Shown: positions 7,561-16,892, counted from the first letter of the stretch. The stretch: 64,000 bases of DNA from Microbacterium gorillae (GCF_000826185.2 NZ_LN648875.1:1439853-1503852); one strand, 5' to 3'. Numbers and translations are program-made. The notes: generated from the sequence alone by a model not told the origin.

Positions 7561-10500
7561 ATGCGCACACCCCTGGACCCCGACGCCCTCTATGCCTCGT
7601 CGTGGCGATTCCTGCAATGGATGCACGACCGCCTGGTCACCGAGGCCCGCGGCGACCACAAACAGCGCCTGGACACCGCACCCCGCAACCGGTTCTGGCT
7701 GGGCAGGCTCGCCCCCGAGGCTGTGGTAATGACCAGCCCGCTGGGGCCCCGCGCTGAGAAGCTGGACCCGTGCGCGATCGGCATCCGGGTGCGACCGGCC
7801 ATCGACGGCCCGTGGCAGGTGAAGCTACACGCCGGGTTCCGGTGCTGGCAGAAGCAGCCGGACGGCGGCTTCACCAAATCCGACCCGATCGTCGTCGATA
7901 TCGAGGCGACCGTCGCCGCCGACGGGCACCTCTCCGACAACGGCGTCGCCGCCTTCGAGCGGCAACTCCACGCACTGGGCATGGACGCCCGGCACGCGGA
8001 ACTACGGGTGGACGTGGAGACGTGGCGGGATCACATCGAACTGGTCTTCTCCCTCGTCAACACCAGCGATGCCCCCGACAAGCGGCACCCCGAGACCCAC
8101 CTGTACGAGACCACCCTGTCCGTGGCAGGCCTTCCTTGCACCGACTTCCAGCTAGAGGCGCTGCCGGACTCCTTCCGCTACGACCGCAGTATCCCGGCAA
8201 TCGGGATCAACTGCGGCGTGAACACCGCGGAAGGAACCTTCAACACCTCCGACGTGATCAGCGTCGACAAGCACCGCCCGTCCTACTGGAACTCGCCCCG
8301 CCCGCACCCCGATCTCCGCTTCGACACCCTGGCCGCCGATCCGCTGCCACCGGTCCGCGCGCTCATCGACGCCGCTCGCGAATGGGGCGACGCGCACTGG
8401 TCTGAACAAGCGCTGCAACCCCGCTCCGCGGACTGGTCCCAGCCGATGCGGGACGAGGCAGCCGCAGCTCGGGACGAGTTTCGGGTCGAACTGGACCGTC
8501 TCGAACAGGGATACCGGGCGCTGCAGGACGACCCGCACCTACTCACCGCGTTCCGCATCGCCTCCGCCGCGCTGAATCACTCCGCCACCGGTAAGAACTA
8601 CGACACCTGGCGGCCGTTCCAGATCGGGTTCCTCGTCGCCGCGCTGCCCGGCGTCATCGATCCCGCCGACGCTGACTACGTCGACACGGTCTGGTTCGCC
8701 ACCGGCGGCGGCAAGACCGAGACCTACCTGGGGCTCTTGGTCACCGCGATCATCTACGACCGGCTCACGGGAAAGACCGACGGGATCACCGCGTGGACCC
8801 GGTTCCCGCTGCGCAGCCTGTCGCTGCAACAGACGCAGCGGTTCGCCGACGCGCTGGCCGGCGCTGAACTGCAGCGCCGCGCCCACCGCATCGGCGGGGC
8901 GCCGATCTCGCTGGGCTTCTTCGTCGGCGCAAGCTCCGTTCCCAACAAGATCGACCCCGAAGATGACGTCGCCCACAACCGGGACGCCGCAAGCCGCTAC
9001 CAGGTGCTGCTACGTTGCCCGTTCTGCCGGCACCCTGAACTGCAGATGCGGTTCAACCGGGCGCTGTGGACCCTGGACCACACCTGTCCGAACCCGCAGT
9101 GCCCGTGGCAGGACGGGCCGCTGCCGTTCCGGGTCGTCGACCAGGAGATATACCGATTCCTGCCCACCGTGATCGTCGGCACCCTGGATAAGGCCGCCTC
9201 CATCGCCATGCAGGGCGCGATGCGGGGCTTCGTCGGCGCCCCAGCCGCCAAGTGCAATCGCCCCGGCCACGGCTACTGCTACGCCGCGCGCAGCAAGACC
9301 CCCGCCGGCTGCCTGGTGCCCGGCTGCACGGGCCCCCGCGGCCCCCTGCCGATGCCTGCCGAGCGATACGCGCCCCGGTACCGGCTACAGGACGAGCTGC
9401 ACCTATTGCGCGACTCCCTCGGTGCAGTTGACTCCCACTACGAATCGCTGTTCGACCACCTCCAGCACTCCCTCACTGGCACCCGCGCCAAGATCGTCGC
9501 CTCCTCTGCGACCCTCAGCGGCTTCCGCCGGCAGATCGACGTCCTCTACCGGCGAAAGGCGCGGGTGTTCCCACAACCCGGACCCAGCATCGACGAATCG
9601 TTCTGGTCCGAACCTACGGCCGTGCCCGCCCGGCTCTACGTCGCGGTCGCGCCCCGCGGCGTCACCCTGGAATTCGTGTCAGACCGGGCACTGACCACAT
9701 TGCAGCAGTGCATCCGCGACCTGATCGCCGACCCCGGCGCCGTCTGCGACCCGCTCGACATCCCCGTCGCCCACGCCGACCACCTCGTCAGCCAGTACGG
9801 CGTGAACCTCGTCTACGGCAATACCGTAAAGGACGTCGAAGCGGCCCGTCGCTCCGCGGAGACCGAGTTCCCATTCCCGGTGAACGCCGAATCCCTCACC
9901 GGTGGAACCGGGTTCGATCAGGTCCGCGACGTACTTGAGCGGCTGGACCGCCCCGAACCGGACTTCACCGACCGTATCCACCTGATCGCCGCGTCCAGCA
10001 TGATCTCCCACGGCGTGGACATCGACCGGCTCAACGTTATGGTGATGAAAGGGTTGCCGCTCACCACAGCTGAGTTCATCCAGACCTCCGCGCGGGTCGG
10101 CCGCCGCTGGCCCGGCGTGGTGTATGTGCTGCACCGCACTACCCGGGAACGGGAGGTCGCTACCTACGCCCAGTTCGAGAAATTCATCGTGCAAGGCGAC
10201 CGATTCGTCGAACCCATCCCCATTACACGCGCCAGCCGACACGTGCTCGCACTCACCGCCGCCGGCGCCGCCGAAGCCCGCCGCCTCGCGATCCACGAAT
10301 ACCGCTCCCCGAAGCCGCTTACCACCGTCCGCGCCGTGCGCGACTATTACACCGCCGCCGGAATCACCGCCGCCACCGAAACCGTCGCCCTCACCGACGC
10401 GCTCGGCATGGACGGGCCGCTCGAAGAACTGCTACGCCGCGACATCACCGAATGGGAGACAGGGTTCTTCGACAACCTCAGCGACACCGCCACCCAGGCG

Positions 10501-10590
10501 CAATGGCCCAACCAGCTCTCCCCCAGCGGCCCTGTGATGCGCTCGCTACGAGACGTGGAAGCGGGGATTCCCGTGTACGGAGACGACTGA
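7561..10590 (+). CDS. drmA: DISARM-type helicase DrmA
   Basis: A 1009-aa superfamily 2 helicase. The N-terminal ~370 residues are family-specific. Walker A is TGGGKTE (381-387), the DExH box is DELH (611-614), motif III is SSATL (648-652), a motif V region is SHGVD (816-820), and motif VI is QTSARVGRR (841-849). Cysteine pairs between 486 and 589 (CPFC, CPNPQC, then CNRPGHGYC and CLVPGC) probably bind zinc. This arrangement is characteristic of DISARM DrmA, which works with DrmB on incoming phage DNA. ATA and other rare codons point to foreign origin. It starts 13 bp after the sigma gene and ends 2 bp before drmB, consistent with one operon. Confidence 0.88.
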   Translation: MRTPLDPDALYASSWRFLQWMHDRLVTEARGDHKQRLDTAPRNRFWLGRLAPEAVVMTSPLGPRAEKLDPCAIGIRVRPAIDGPWQVKLHAGFRCWQKQPDGGFTKSDPIVVDIEATVAADGHLSDNGVAAFERQLHALGMDARHAELRVDVETWRDHIELVFSLVNTSDAPDKRHPETHLYETTLSVAGLPCTDFQLEALPDSFRYDRSIPAIGINCGVNTAEGTFNTSDVISVDKHRPSYWNSPRPHPDLRFDTLAADPLPPVRALIDAAREWGDAHWSEQALQPRSADWSQPMRDEAAAARDEFRVELDRLEQGYRALQDDPHLLTAFRIASAALNHSATGKNYDTWRPFQIGFLVAALPGVIDPADADYVDTVWFATGGGKTETYLGLLVTAIIYDRLTGKTDGITAWTRFPLRSLSLQQTQRFADALAGAELQRRAHRIGGAPISLGFFVGASSVPNKIDPEDDVAHNRDAASRYQVLLRCPFCRHPELQMRFNRALWTLDHTCPNPQCPWQDGPLPFRVVDQEIYRFLPTVIVGTLDKAASIAMQGAMRGFVGAPAAKCNRPGHGYCYAARSKTPAGCLVPGCTGPRGPLPMPAERYAPRYRLQDELHLLRDSLGAVDSHYESLFDHLQHSLTGTRAKIVASSATLSGFRRQIDVLYRRKARVFPQPGPSIDESFWSEPTAVPARLYVAVAPRGVTLEFVSDRALTTLQQCIRDLIADPGAVCDPLDIPVAHADHLVSQYGVNLVYGNTVKDVEAARRSAETEFPFPVNAESLTGGTGFDQVRDVLERLDRPEPDFTDRIHLIAASSMISHGVDIDRLNVMVMKGLPLTTAEFIQTSARVGRRWPGVVYVLHRTTREREVATYAQFEKFIVQGDRFVEPIPITRASRHVLALTAAGAAEARRLAIHEYRSPKPLTTVRAVRDYYTAAGITAATETVALTDALGMDGPLEELLRRDITEWETGFFDNLSDTATQAQWPNQLSPSGPVMRSLRDVEAGIPVYGDD

Positions 10591-10592
10591 CC

Positions 10593-12302
10593 ATGAAAGA
10601 ACTGCGCAGCTCCAGCCAGATCCTGTTCTCCCACCTGCCCGCGCAGACCGTCGACATCCAGGGCCGCATCTGGAAGGTCGATGCCTGGACCAACCCCGTC
10701 ACTGTCCCCGTCGACACCGACGCCATCCGCCGCCGGCTGCTGTCTGCGATCGACATCTGGCGCACCCAGAACACCGACAACAACCTCTCCGCCGACCTGC
10801 ACGCCGGTCGTCCCGTCGAGGTCATCGGCGTCAACCCGGACCAGGGCGTCAAGGTCGACGCCTTCCCCAGCGTGTGGCGCTGCGGCACCTGCCGGCGCAT
10901 CCGCAATCAGCGCGGCCGCTGCGAATGCGGCAGCAGCAGCTGGCGGCAGATGCATTTCGTCGCGTTCCACGACTGCGGATGGGTCGACGCCCCGTTCGTG
11001 CCCCGCTGCCCCACCCACGGCCAGGTCGCTGTCCGCCATTCCTCAAGCAGCAGCGTCCGCGAGCTCGACTTCCACTGCCCGGTCTGCAACAGGTCGCTGC
11101 CCTCCGGACTCGGCGGCGGACGCCCTTGCCCCGCCTGCCACCAGCCGTCCGTGGTGGTCAACGTGCACCGTGCCGCATCCGTCTACACCGCGCACTCGTT
11201 TACCATGGTCAACCCCGCCCGACCCGAGCAACTGCGGGCGTTGCTGGCCGACGGCGGCAAGGACAAATGCCTGCGCTGGGTACTCGCGGACATGCCCACT
11301 GACCGGCCGGCGAGCCAGGCGCCCACCCGCCAATCACTGCTGGATACCCTCATCGGCCAGGGCCTCGACCCCGCCGTCGCGCAGCTCGCTGCCGACTCCG
11401 CCGCCGCCGGAGGGGGACTGGCCGACGCGCCATCCCCGCTGCCGCTGCAACCGGCCGTACGGGACACCGCCGAGACGGGGGCACTGGAGATCGCGCTCGC
11501 CATGTACGAAGGCCGCCGCCGCGCCAGCGACCTGCCCTCCGACCCGGTCGGCGACGACCTGCGTACTCTCTACCAGCACCGCTACCCGCCCGCGATCGAC
11601 GCGGCCGGACTGTTAGGCGTCGATCACGTCGACCGGTTCCCGGTGTTGCGCGCCGTGTATGGGTACACCCGAGGCGGTAAACCCGCCGGCGAGACTCGGC
11701 TGGTTGCGTTCACCGGCCGCGGCCGCACCGTCCGGCTGCACGGCGAAGCGAACGAGACCGAAGCGCTGTACCTGCGCCTGGACCCAGTTCGGGTCGCAGC
11801 CTGGCTGCACCAGCGCGGGCTGCTACCCGCCGCGCCCGCCGACCTGCCCGCCGCCCGGCTGGCGGTCCTGAACGCGGCCACCATCCCGGCCCGCGGCGAT
11901 GACGACCGCCAACGCACCGCTGGGAGCGCCGTGCTGACCCTCCTGCACTCCTACGCGCACCGCTTCATTCGGCAGCTCGCTGTGCTGGCGGGACTCGATC
12001 GCGAGTCGCTCGCGGAATATCTCGTCCCCGAACACCTCGGCGTGTTCATCTACGCCTCCAACCGTGGCGACTTCGTCCTCGGCGGATTGCAATCGGTGTT
12101 CGAGACCGAGCTGGACCGGGTGCTCGATCTGCAACTAGAAGCGGAGACCCGTTGCCCTCTCGACCCCGGCTGCGACCGCGCATCCGGAGCCTGCCTGGCG
12201 TGCCTGCACATCGGGGAACCCTCCTGCTCGTACTACAACCGGTTCTTAGATAGGAAGATGCTGTTCGGCGACCACGGTTACCTACGCCAGGACCGGACAT
12301 GA
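10593..12302 (+). CDS. drmB: DISARM protein DrmB (DUF1998)
   Basis: A 569-aa partner of the DrmA helicase. The N-terminal half has a run of zinc-ribbon-like Cys pairs (CGTC, CECG, CPTH, CPVC, CPAC at about residues 94-190). The C-terminal third is the DUF1998 region, with LLHSYAHRFIRQLA and a closing Cys cluster (CPLDPGC, CLACLHIGEPSC). Start ATG 10593 directly follows the drmA stop. An upstream in-frame extension overlapping drmA is rejected because the family begins at the MKELRSSSQ segment. The gene contains at least two TTA leucine codons, which are very rare in this genome context. Its last 4 bp overlap the next start (ATGA). Confidence 0.87.
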   Translation: MKELRSSSQILFSHLPAQTVDIQGRIWKVDAWTNPVTVPVDTDAIRRRLLSAIDIWRTQNTDNNLSADLHAGRPVEVIGVNPDQGVKVDAFPSVWRCGTCRRIRNQRGRCECGSSSWRQMHFVAFHDCGWVDAPFVPRCPTHGQVAVRHSSSSSVRELDFHCPVCNRSLPSGLGGGRPCPACHQPSVVVNVHRAASVYTAHSFTMVNPARPEQLRALLADGGKDKCLRWVLADMPTDRPASQAPTRQSLLDTLIGQGLDPAVAQLAADSAAAGGGLADAPSPLPLQPAVRDTAETGALEIALAMYEGRRRASDLPSDPVGDDLRTLYQHRYPPAIDAAGLLGVDHVDRFPVLRAVYGYTRGGKPAGETRLVAFTGRGRTVRLHGEANETEALYLRLDPVRVAAWLHQRGLLPAAPADLPAARLAVLNAATIPARGDDDRQRTAGSAVLTLLHSYAHRFIRQLAVLAGLDRESLAEYLVPEHLGVFIYASNRGDFVLGGLQSVFETELDRVLDLQLEAETRCPLDPGCDRASGACLACLHIGEPSCSYYNRFLDRKMLFGDHGYLRQDRT

Positions 12303-13159
12303 CATACGGGCCGGTTCCCGGAGTACCTACCGGCGCCCGCTTCCGCACCCGCCGCGCCCTTTACGACCGGCGCGTGCACCACGACATCCGCCAGATCATC
12401 TGCGGAGGACCCGACCCCGCCGTCGGCGCCGAGAGCGTTCTGGTCCCCGCTGGTCGTCCCGACGACCACGACCTCGGCGGCATCCTCTACCTCACCGGCT
12501 CCGGCAACACCCGCGCCGGCCGGGTGGTCTCCGACCAAGTCCTCACCGGTTTGAACCGCATCCTCGCCGACAACATCGACTCCGGGCAGCCGGTACGCCT
12601 GATCCGCGAGACCGCAGGGGAGTTCGCCTACGACGGGCTATTCCTCGTCGAGGATGCCTACCTACGGAGCGGTGTCGACGGGCACGCCATTTGCCAGTTC
12701 CGGCTGCGGCAGATGCGGCCCGTCGCCGCTCCAGACCGGTCGGTGCCGCCCGCCCAAGCCCAGCGCGCCCTCGCCACCCACTACCGGCTGGTCCGCGACC
12801 CCGCGGTTCCCGCCCGAGTGAAAGCCCTCTACGACCATCGTTGCCAAATCTGCGGAATCCGGATCCAGACCCTCGCGGGCGCCTACAGCGAAGGCGCCCA
12901 CCTGGTGCCGCTGGGCGGCGGCACTGACGGCCCCGACACCGACGCAAACGTGCTCTGCTTGTGCCCCAACCACCACGTGATGCTCGACCACGGCGCCCTC
13001 GCCATCACCGACGAGTGGCTCGTGATCGATCGGGACGGCCAAACTATCGGTGACCTCACTCTGCATCCCGACCACCAACTGGACCCCGCCTGCGCCCGCC
13101 GCCACCGCCAGCTTCTGGGCTTCCCGCATTCGCCTCCGGAACTGGGTCTGTCGGGATAA
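12299..13159 (+). CDS. SRA(YDG)-HNH endonuclease, in the DrmC position
   Basis: A 286-aa two-domain nuclease. Residues 3 to about 140 form an SRA/YDG domain (GPVPGVPTGARF, ICGG, LTGSGNTR), a fold that flips out and reads 5-methylcytosine. Residues about 175-232 form an HNH nuclease with CQIC (182-185), EGAHLVPL with His201, and CLCPNHH (220-226). Enzymes of this build cleave modified DNA or are guided by modification state. It is translationally coupled to drmB by an ATGA overlap, so it is part of the system. Canonical DISARM has the PLD-fold DrmC here instead. How it spares DNA methylated by the neighbouring methyltransferase is an open question. Confidence 0.9.
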   Translation: MTYGPVPGVPTGARFRTRRALYDRRVHHDIRQIICGGPDPAVGAESVLVPAGRPDDHDLGGILYLTGSGNTRAGRVVSDQVLTGLNRILADNIDSGQPVRLIRETAGEFAYDGLFLVEDAYLRSGVDGHAICQFRLRQMRPVAAPDRSVPPAQAQRALATHYRLVRDPAVPARVKALYDHRCQICGIRIQTLAGAYSEGAHLVPLGGGTDGPDTDANVLCLCPNHHVMLDHGALAITDEWLVIDRDGQTIGDLTLHPDHQLDPACARRHRQLLGFPHSPPELGLSG

Positions 13160-13352
13160 CGAAGGATCTGGCCTGGCCTTAGCAAAAGGAACGGCGTCGA
13201 CCCATGCCATCCAGATGATCGGTCGAGCAACGGGAGAGATCATCGAACAGTAGTTGATTGCCCCGCAATTGCCCGCGCAGGCGAAGGAGCATGGCGTCAA
13301 TCTAAGGCCCGCAGTGGCCAACGTTCGCAGTCGAAGCTCTTCCCCTTTCGCA

Positions 13353-13368
13353 ATGTTGTCGATAACAT
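13353..13368. promoter_or_regulatory. LacI-family operator upstream of the GH30 gene
   Basis: ATGTTGTC followed by GATAACAT is a near-perfect palindrome with the central CG step typical of LacI-family sites and one mismatched position. It is almost identical to the site at 16834-16851. The likely ligand is the LacI-family protein encoded at 15784-16776. Confidence 0.7.
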
Positions 13369-13431
13369 CTCTGGCGGGAGGCTCCGATTCGTCGGGGTGG
13401 GCAAGAAGCACTGTGAACGAAGGAGTTCCGC

Positions 13432-15690
13432 ATGCCCATTCGGCCGACTCGTCCTCATCGACAACCGACCACCCCGCGACCGACCCGTGCTCGGGCGATC
13501 ACCGCGTCGATCGGTGTCGCCGTCCTGGCCGCGAGCCTGATCCCCGCTGCGCCCGCGTCCGCGGCCGATCCGGTCGTCACGATCGACTGGTCCAGCACGC
13601 AGCAGGCGATCGACGGCTTCGGGGCTTCCGGCGCTTTCCAGCAGGCCGCCGGAATCCAGGCGATGCCGGAGCCCCAGCGTTCGCAGATCCTTGAGCTGCT
13701 CTTCTCGCGCACCGCGGGAGCCGGTCTCAGCATCGTGCGCAACGACATCGGCGACGGCGGTACGTGGAGCGACGCCGCCGGCGGCCCGCACGGAACGATC
13801 CTTCCGTCCGACCCCGGCACCGGAACTCCGGTCTATGACTGGACGAAGGACGACGACCAGGTCTGGCTGATGAAAGAGGCGCAGAAGCGAGGGGTGCAGA
13901 CGTTCTTCTCCACAGCCTGGAGCCCGCCGGCGTGGATGAAGACGAACAACAGCGTCGAGAACGGTGGAGCCCTGCGCGCCGACAAGTACCAGGCCTACGC
14001 CGACTACCTCGCCGCCTACATCAAGGGCTACCGCGAGCAGCACGGGCTGACGATCTCGGCGGTGTCCTTCACGAACGAACCGAACCACTCCTTCTCCTAC
14101 TCGTCGTCGGACTGGACGGCCGAGAACGTCCGCGACTTCGTCAAGGTGCTCGGGCCGACGCTGACCACCGCCGGGGTGTCGGCCGACATCATCGCCGCGG
14201 AGGAGGCCAGCGCGAGCGACGCGCTCGTGGCCAAGACCCTCGAGGACCCCGCCGCTCGCGCCGAACTGGACATCACCGGCTTCCACGGCTACGCCTCGGG
14301 CCCGGTGGGGCAGGAGCCGTCACGCCTCGCGAACAAGCGCCTGTGGCTGACCGAGACGTCGTACATGAATGTGACCGACGCGTCGATCAACGCCGGACTG
14401 GACTGGGCCGGACGTATGTACGACTTCCTCTCGACCAACGTCAACGCGGTCAACTACTGGTGGCTGGCGACCGTGAAGCAGCAGGGCGGCGAAGGGCTCA
14501 TCACGCTGCACCCCGCGACGAACACCTTCACCCCGACGAAGCGGCTGTTCACGATGGGCAACTGGTCCCGCTTCGTCCGCCCCGGTTGGGTGCGCGTCGC
14601 AGCGACGGTTCCGGCGGCGGTGACGAACGCGCAGGTGAAGCTGACGGCGTTTCGCAGTCCGGGCACCGGCGAGTTCGCCCAGGTGGCGATCAACTCCTCC
14701 AACGTTCCGGTCACGTTCGACCTCGCCCTCGGCGGTGGCACCACGGCCCTCACTCCGTACCGGACCTCGGCGACCGAGTCGCTGGCCCAGCTGCCCGACA
14801 TTCCGGTCGCCGGTGGCACCGCCACGGTCACCCTCGCCCCGCGCAGCGTGACGACCTTCACCGGATCGGGCGCGCCCGCATCCTCGGGGCAGGGCACGCT
14901 GATCGCCGATGACACCGACACCCGCGGCGGCAACGCACAGTACTCCTTCTCCGGCGGGTGGTCGCGGAACGCCAATCAGCCGGCCGCCTACAACGGGGGC
15001 GACACCTATTCGAAGGTCGCCGGAAAGTCGTACCGAGTGACCTTCGTCGGCACCAAGGCGGTGATCCACGGCGTCAACGCGCCGAGCGCGGGCATCGCGG
15101 CGGTGTCGGTCGACGGCGGGCCGGAGACACTGGTCGATCTCTATGCGACGTCCCGCACGGACGACGTGCCCATCTTCTCCACCGGTGATCTGCCCCTCGG
15201 CCAGCACTCCGTCCGGGTGCGCGTGACGGGGACCAAGAACGCGTCCTCGTCGGACACGTGGGTCACGGCGGATCGAGCCGTGGTCACGACGCAAGGGCCG
15301 ACCATCGTGAATGACACCGCGACCGGCACCGGCCTGAAGCAGGTCGAGTACCGGGGGGACTGGAGCTCCTGGTGGCGTGAGAACGGCGCCTTCCGGAAGG
15401 ACAATCACTACAGCAAGACCGAGGGCGCGAGCATGGTCTTCCGGTTCGCGAATCAGGCGCGGCTGTTCGCGGCCACGGGGCCGAACGCGGGCCTGGCGTC
15501 GATCTCCGTCGACGACGGACCGGAGAAGATCGTCGACCTCTACAGCGCGGAGCGCATAGACGGGCAGCAGCTCATCTCGACGCCCTGGTTGCCCTCCGGA
15601 AAACACACCATCACGGTGACCGTGCTGGGGAAGAAGAACGCGGCGGCGACCGACTCCTATGTGAGCATCGACCGCTTCGATGCGTACTGA
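13432..15690 (+). CDS. Secreted GH30-family glycoside hydrolase with two C-terminal beta-sandwich modules
   Basis: A 752-aa exported enzyme. A Sec signal peptide (about residues 21-44) ends in PASAA. The catalytic domain starts with the GH30-like QAIDGFGASGAF. The expected acid/base Glu is in TNEPN (Glu216) and the nucleophile in WLTETS (Glu308). After about residue 480, two related modules of ~130 residues each repeat the pattern AxISVDGGPExxVDLY (roughly 484-617 and 622-752), probably carbohydrate-binding. An AAGGAG Shine-Dalgarno lies 6 nt before the ATG. With the neighbouring GH42 galactosidase, a galactan or arabinogalactan side-chain substrate is plausible. The substrate is inference; the GH30 subfamily was not determined. 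Confidence 0.88.
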   Translation: MPIRPTRPHRQPTTPRPTRARAITASIGVAVLAASLIPAAPASAADPVVTIDWSSTQQAIDGFGASGAFQQAAGIQAMPEPQRSQILELLFSRTAGAGLSIVRNDIGDGGTWSDAAGGPHGTILPSDPGTGTPVYDWTKDDDQVWLMKEAQKRGVQTFFSTAWSPPAWMKTNNSVENGGALRADKYQAYADYLAAYIKGYREQHGLTISAVSFTNEPNHSFSYSSSDWTAENVRDFVKVLGPTLTTAGVSADIIAAEEASASDALVAKTLEDPAARAELDITGFHGYASGPVGQEPSRLANKRLWLTETSYMNVTDASINAGLDWAGRMYDFLSTNVNAVNYWWLATVKQQGGEGLITLHPATNTFTPTKRLFTMGNWSRFVRPGWVRVAATVPAAVTNAQVKLTAFRSPGTGEFAQVAINSSNVPVTFDLALGGGTTALTPYRTSATESLAQLPDIPVAGGTATVTLAPRSVTTFTGSGAPASSGQGTLIADDTDTRGGNAQYSFSGGWSRNANQPAAYNGGDTYSKVAGKSYRVTFVGTKAVIHGVNAPSAGIAAVSVDGGPETLVDLYATSRTDDVPIFSTGDLPLGQHSVRVRVTGTKNASSSDTWVTADRAVVTTQGPTIVNDTATGTGLKQVEYRGDWSSWWRENGAFRKDNHYSKTEGASMVFRFANQARLFAATGPNAGLASISVDDGPEKIVDLYSAERIDGQQLISTPWLPSGKHTITVTVLGKKNAAATDSYVSIDRFDAY

Positions 15691-15694
15691 CACT

Positions 15695-15737
15695 CGGTGG
15701 GCGGCGGGACGACTTGTCGTCGTCCCGCCGCCCACCG
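15695..15737. terminator. Strong hairpin terminator after the GH30 gene
   Basis: Near-perfect 19-bp arms starting CGGTGGGCGGCGGGACGAC enclose a 5-nt loop. No U-tract follows, as is common in high-GC actinobacteria. It lies 4 bp past the GH30 stop and before the regulator gene, isolating the two transcripts. Confidence 0.75.
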
Positions 15738-15783
15738 CCGACGCGGACCGTGGCGGCGGTCACCCGTATGAGAGGCTGAGGGC

Positions 15784-16776
15784 GTGAAGCCGGCGACCAT
15801 CTACGACGTGGCTGCGGCCGCGGGGGTCTCGCACCAGACCGTCACCCGATTCCTGAACGGATTCGAAGGCATTCGCCCCGCCACGCGCGAGCGCGTGCAG
15901 AAGGCGTTGACCGAGCTCGACTACCGGCCCAACAGCGCCGCCCGCTTCCTGCGCGGGCAGCGCACCAACCGCATCGGCGTGCTGGCGCATCAACTCGACC
16001 AGCCGGGACCGGCGCGAAACATCGCCGGATCCACCCGAGCCGCACGCGACCACGGGTATGTGCTGGACATCGTCTCGGTCGATGCTGCCGACACGCGCTC
16101 CGTGGCGGAGGCTCTCGACATCCTGTTCGAGCATCAGATCGCCGGCGTGCTGGTGGCCGCGCAGTCGGACGAGGTTCGCACCGCCGTCGAGGCGCGCTCC
16201 ATCGCGGTGCCGGTCGCGATCGACAACGGCACGGACCGGGTCGAACGCCGACAGCTCTCCGAACCCGGTCGGCTCGCCGCCGCGCACCTGGCCGATCTCG
16301 GCCACCGCGACGTCGGGTACATCGCCGGCCCGTCGAGCTGGATCGCCTCGCGGGAGCGTGAGCGAGGCTTCCGAGAGGTCGCCGCCGAGCGCGGACTGAC
16401 CGTGCGCTGGTCATCGCGCGGCGACTGGACATCCGCTTCCGGATGGACGGCGGCGTTCGATGCGCCCGTCGGCGACAGGGGCATCACGGCGGTCGCCGCG
16501 TCCAACGACAGCATGGCGATCGGATTCATCGCGGGTCTGCACGAGCAGGGCGTCCGTGTTCCCGATGACGTCAGCGTCGTGGGCGTCGATGACGCGCCGG
16601 ACTCCCGGTTCTACCTCCCGTCCCTGACCACCATCCGACTCGACTTCGAAGGCGAGGGCGCGCGACTGATGGAAGACCTCATCGCGCGAATCGAGGAGAG
16701 GGACGCCGATTCCGGGGTCGGATTCCTGCCCGCGGAGCTGGTCGCCCGCAAGTCGACGAAGGTCCGCGCCGCCTGA
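15784..16776 (+). CDS. LacI-family transcriptional regulator
   Basis: A 330-aa repressor. The N-terminal helix-turn-helix (TIYDVAAAAGVSHQTVTRFLNG, about residues 4-25) and hinge are followed by a periplasmic-binding-protein-like sensor domain ending near residue 325. GTG 15784 is chosen; a GAGGCT box ends 6 nt upstream, suggesting a leaderless transcript. It sits between the GH30 and GH42 genes. Both of those genes carry the same ATGTTGTCGAnAACAT palindrome, so this protein is the probable common repressor, released by a sugar from the substrate polymer. No matching palindrome lies immediately before its own start. Confidence 0.92.
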   Translation: MKPATIYDVAAAAGVSHQTVTRFLNGFEGIRPATRERVQKALTELDYRPNSAARFLRGQRTNRIGVLAHQLDQPGPARNIAGSTRAARDHGYVLDIVSVDAADTRSVAEALDILFEHQIAGVLVAAQSDEVRTAVEARSIAVPVAIDNGTDRVERRQLSEPGRLAAAHLADLGHRDVGYIAGPSSWIASRERERGFREVAAERGLTVRWSSRGDWTSASGWTAAFDAPVGDRGITAVAASNDSMAIGFIAGLHEQGVRVPDDVSVVGVDDAPDSRFYLPSLTTIRLDFEGEGARLMEDLIARIEERDADSGVGFLPAELVARKSTKVRAA

Positions 16777-16833
16777 TCTGAAAATGAAGTCTTGTCCCCT
16801 GGAGGGATCTGGGCTACTTTTCCTTCATCGCAG

Positions 16834-16851
16834 AATGTTGTCGACAACATT
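16834..16851. promoter_or_regulatory. LacI-family operator upstream of the GH42 gene
   Basis: AATGTTGTCGACAACATT is a perfect 18-bp palindrome with a central CG. It is 42 bp before the GH42 start and matches the site at 13353-13368 in all but one core position. Binding here would control the GH42-ABC transporter operon. Confidence 0.8.
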
Positions 16852-16892
16852 TGCCGATGAACATTCCGACGCCCGCAACCCAGAGGTCACCG

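Noticed and set aside
12299-13159. Canonical DrmC
   Set aside because: No PLD HxKxxxxD motif; the domains are SRA and HNH.
7561-13159. BREX or type I restriction system
   Set aside because: No PglX, PglZ, BrxC, HsdS or HsdM features; the DrmA and DUF1998 DrmB signatures fit DISARM.
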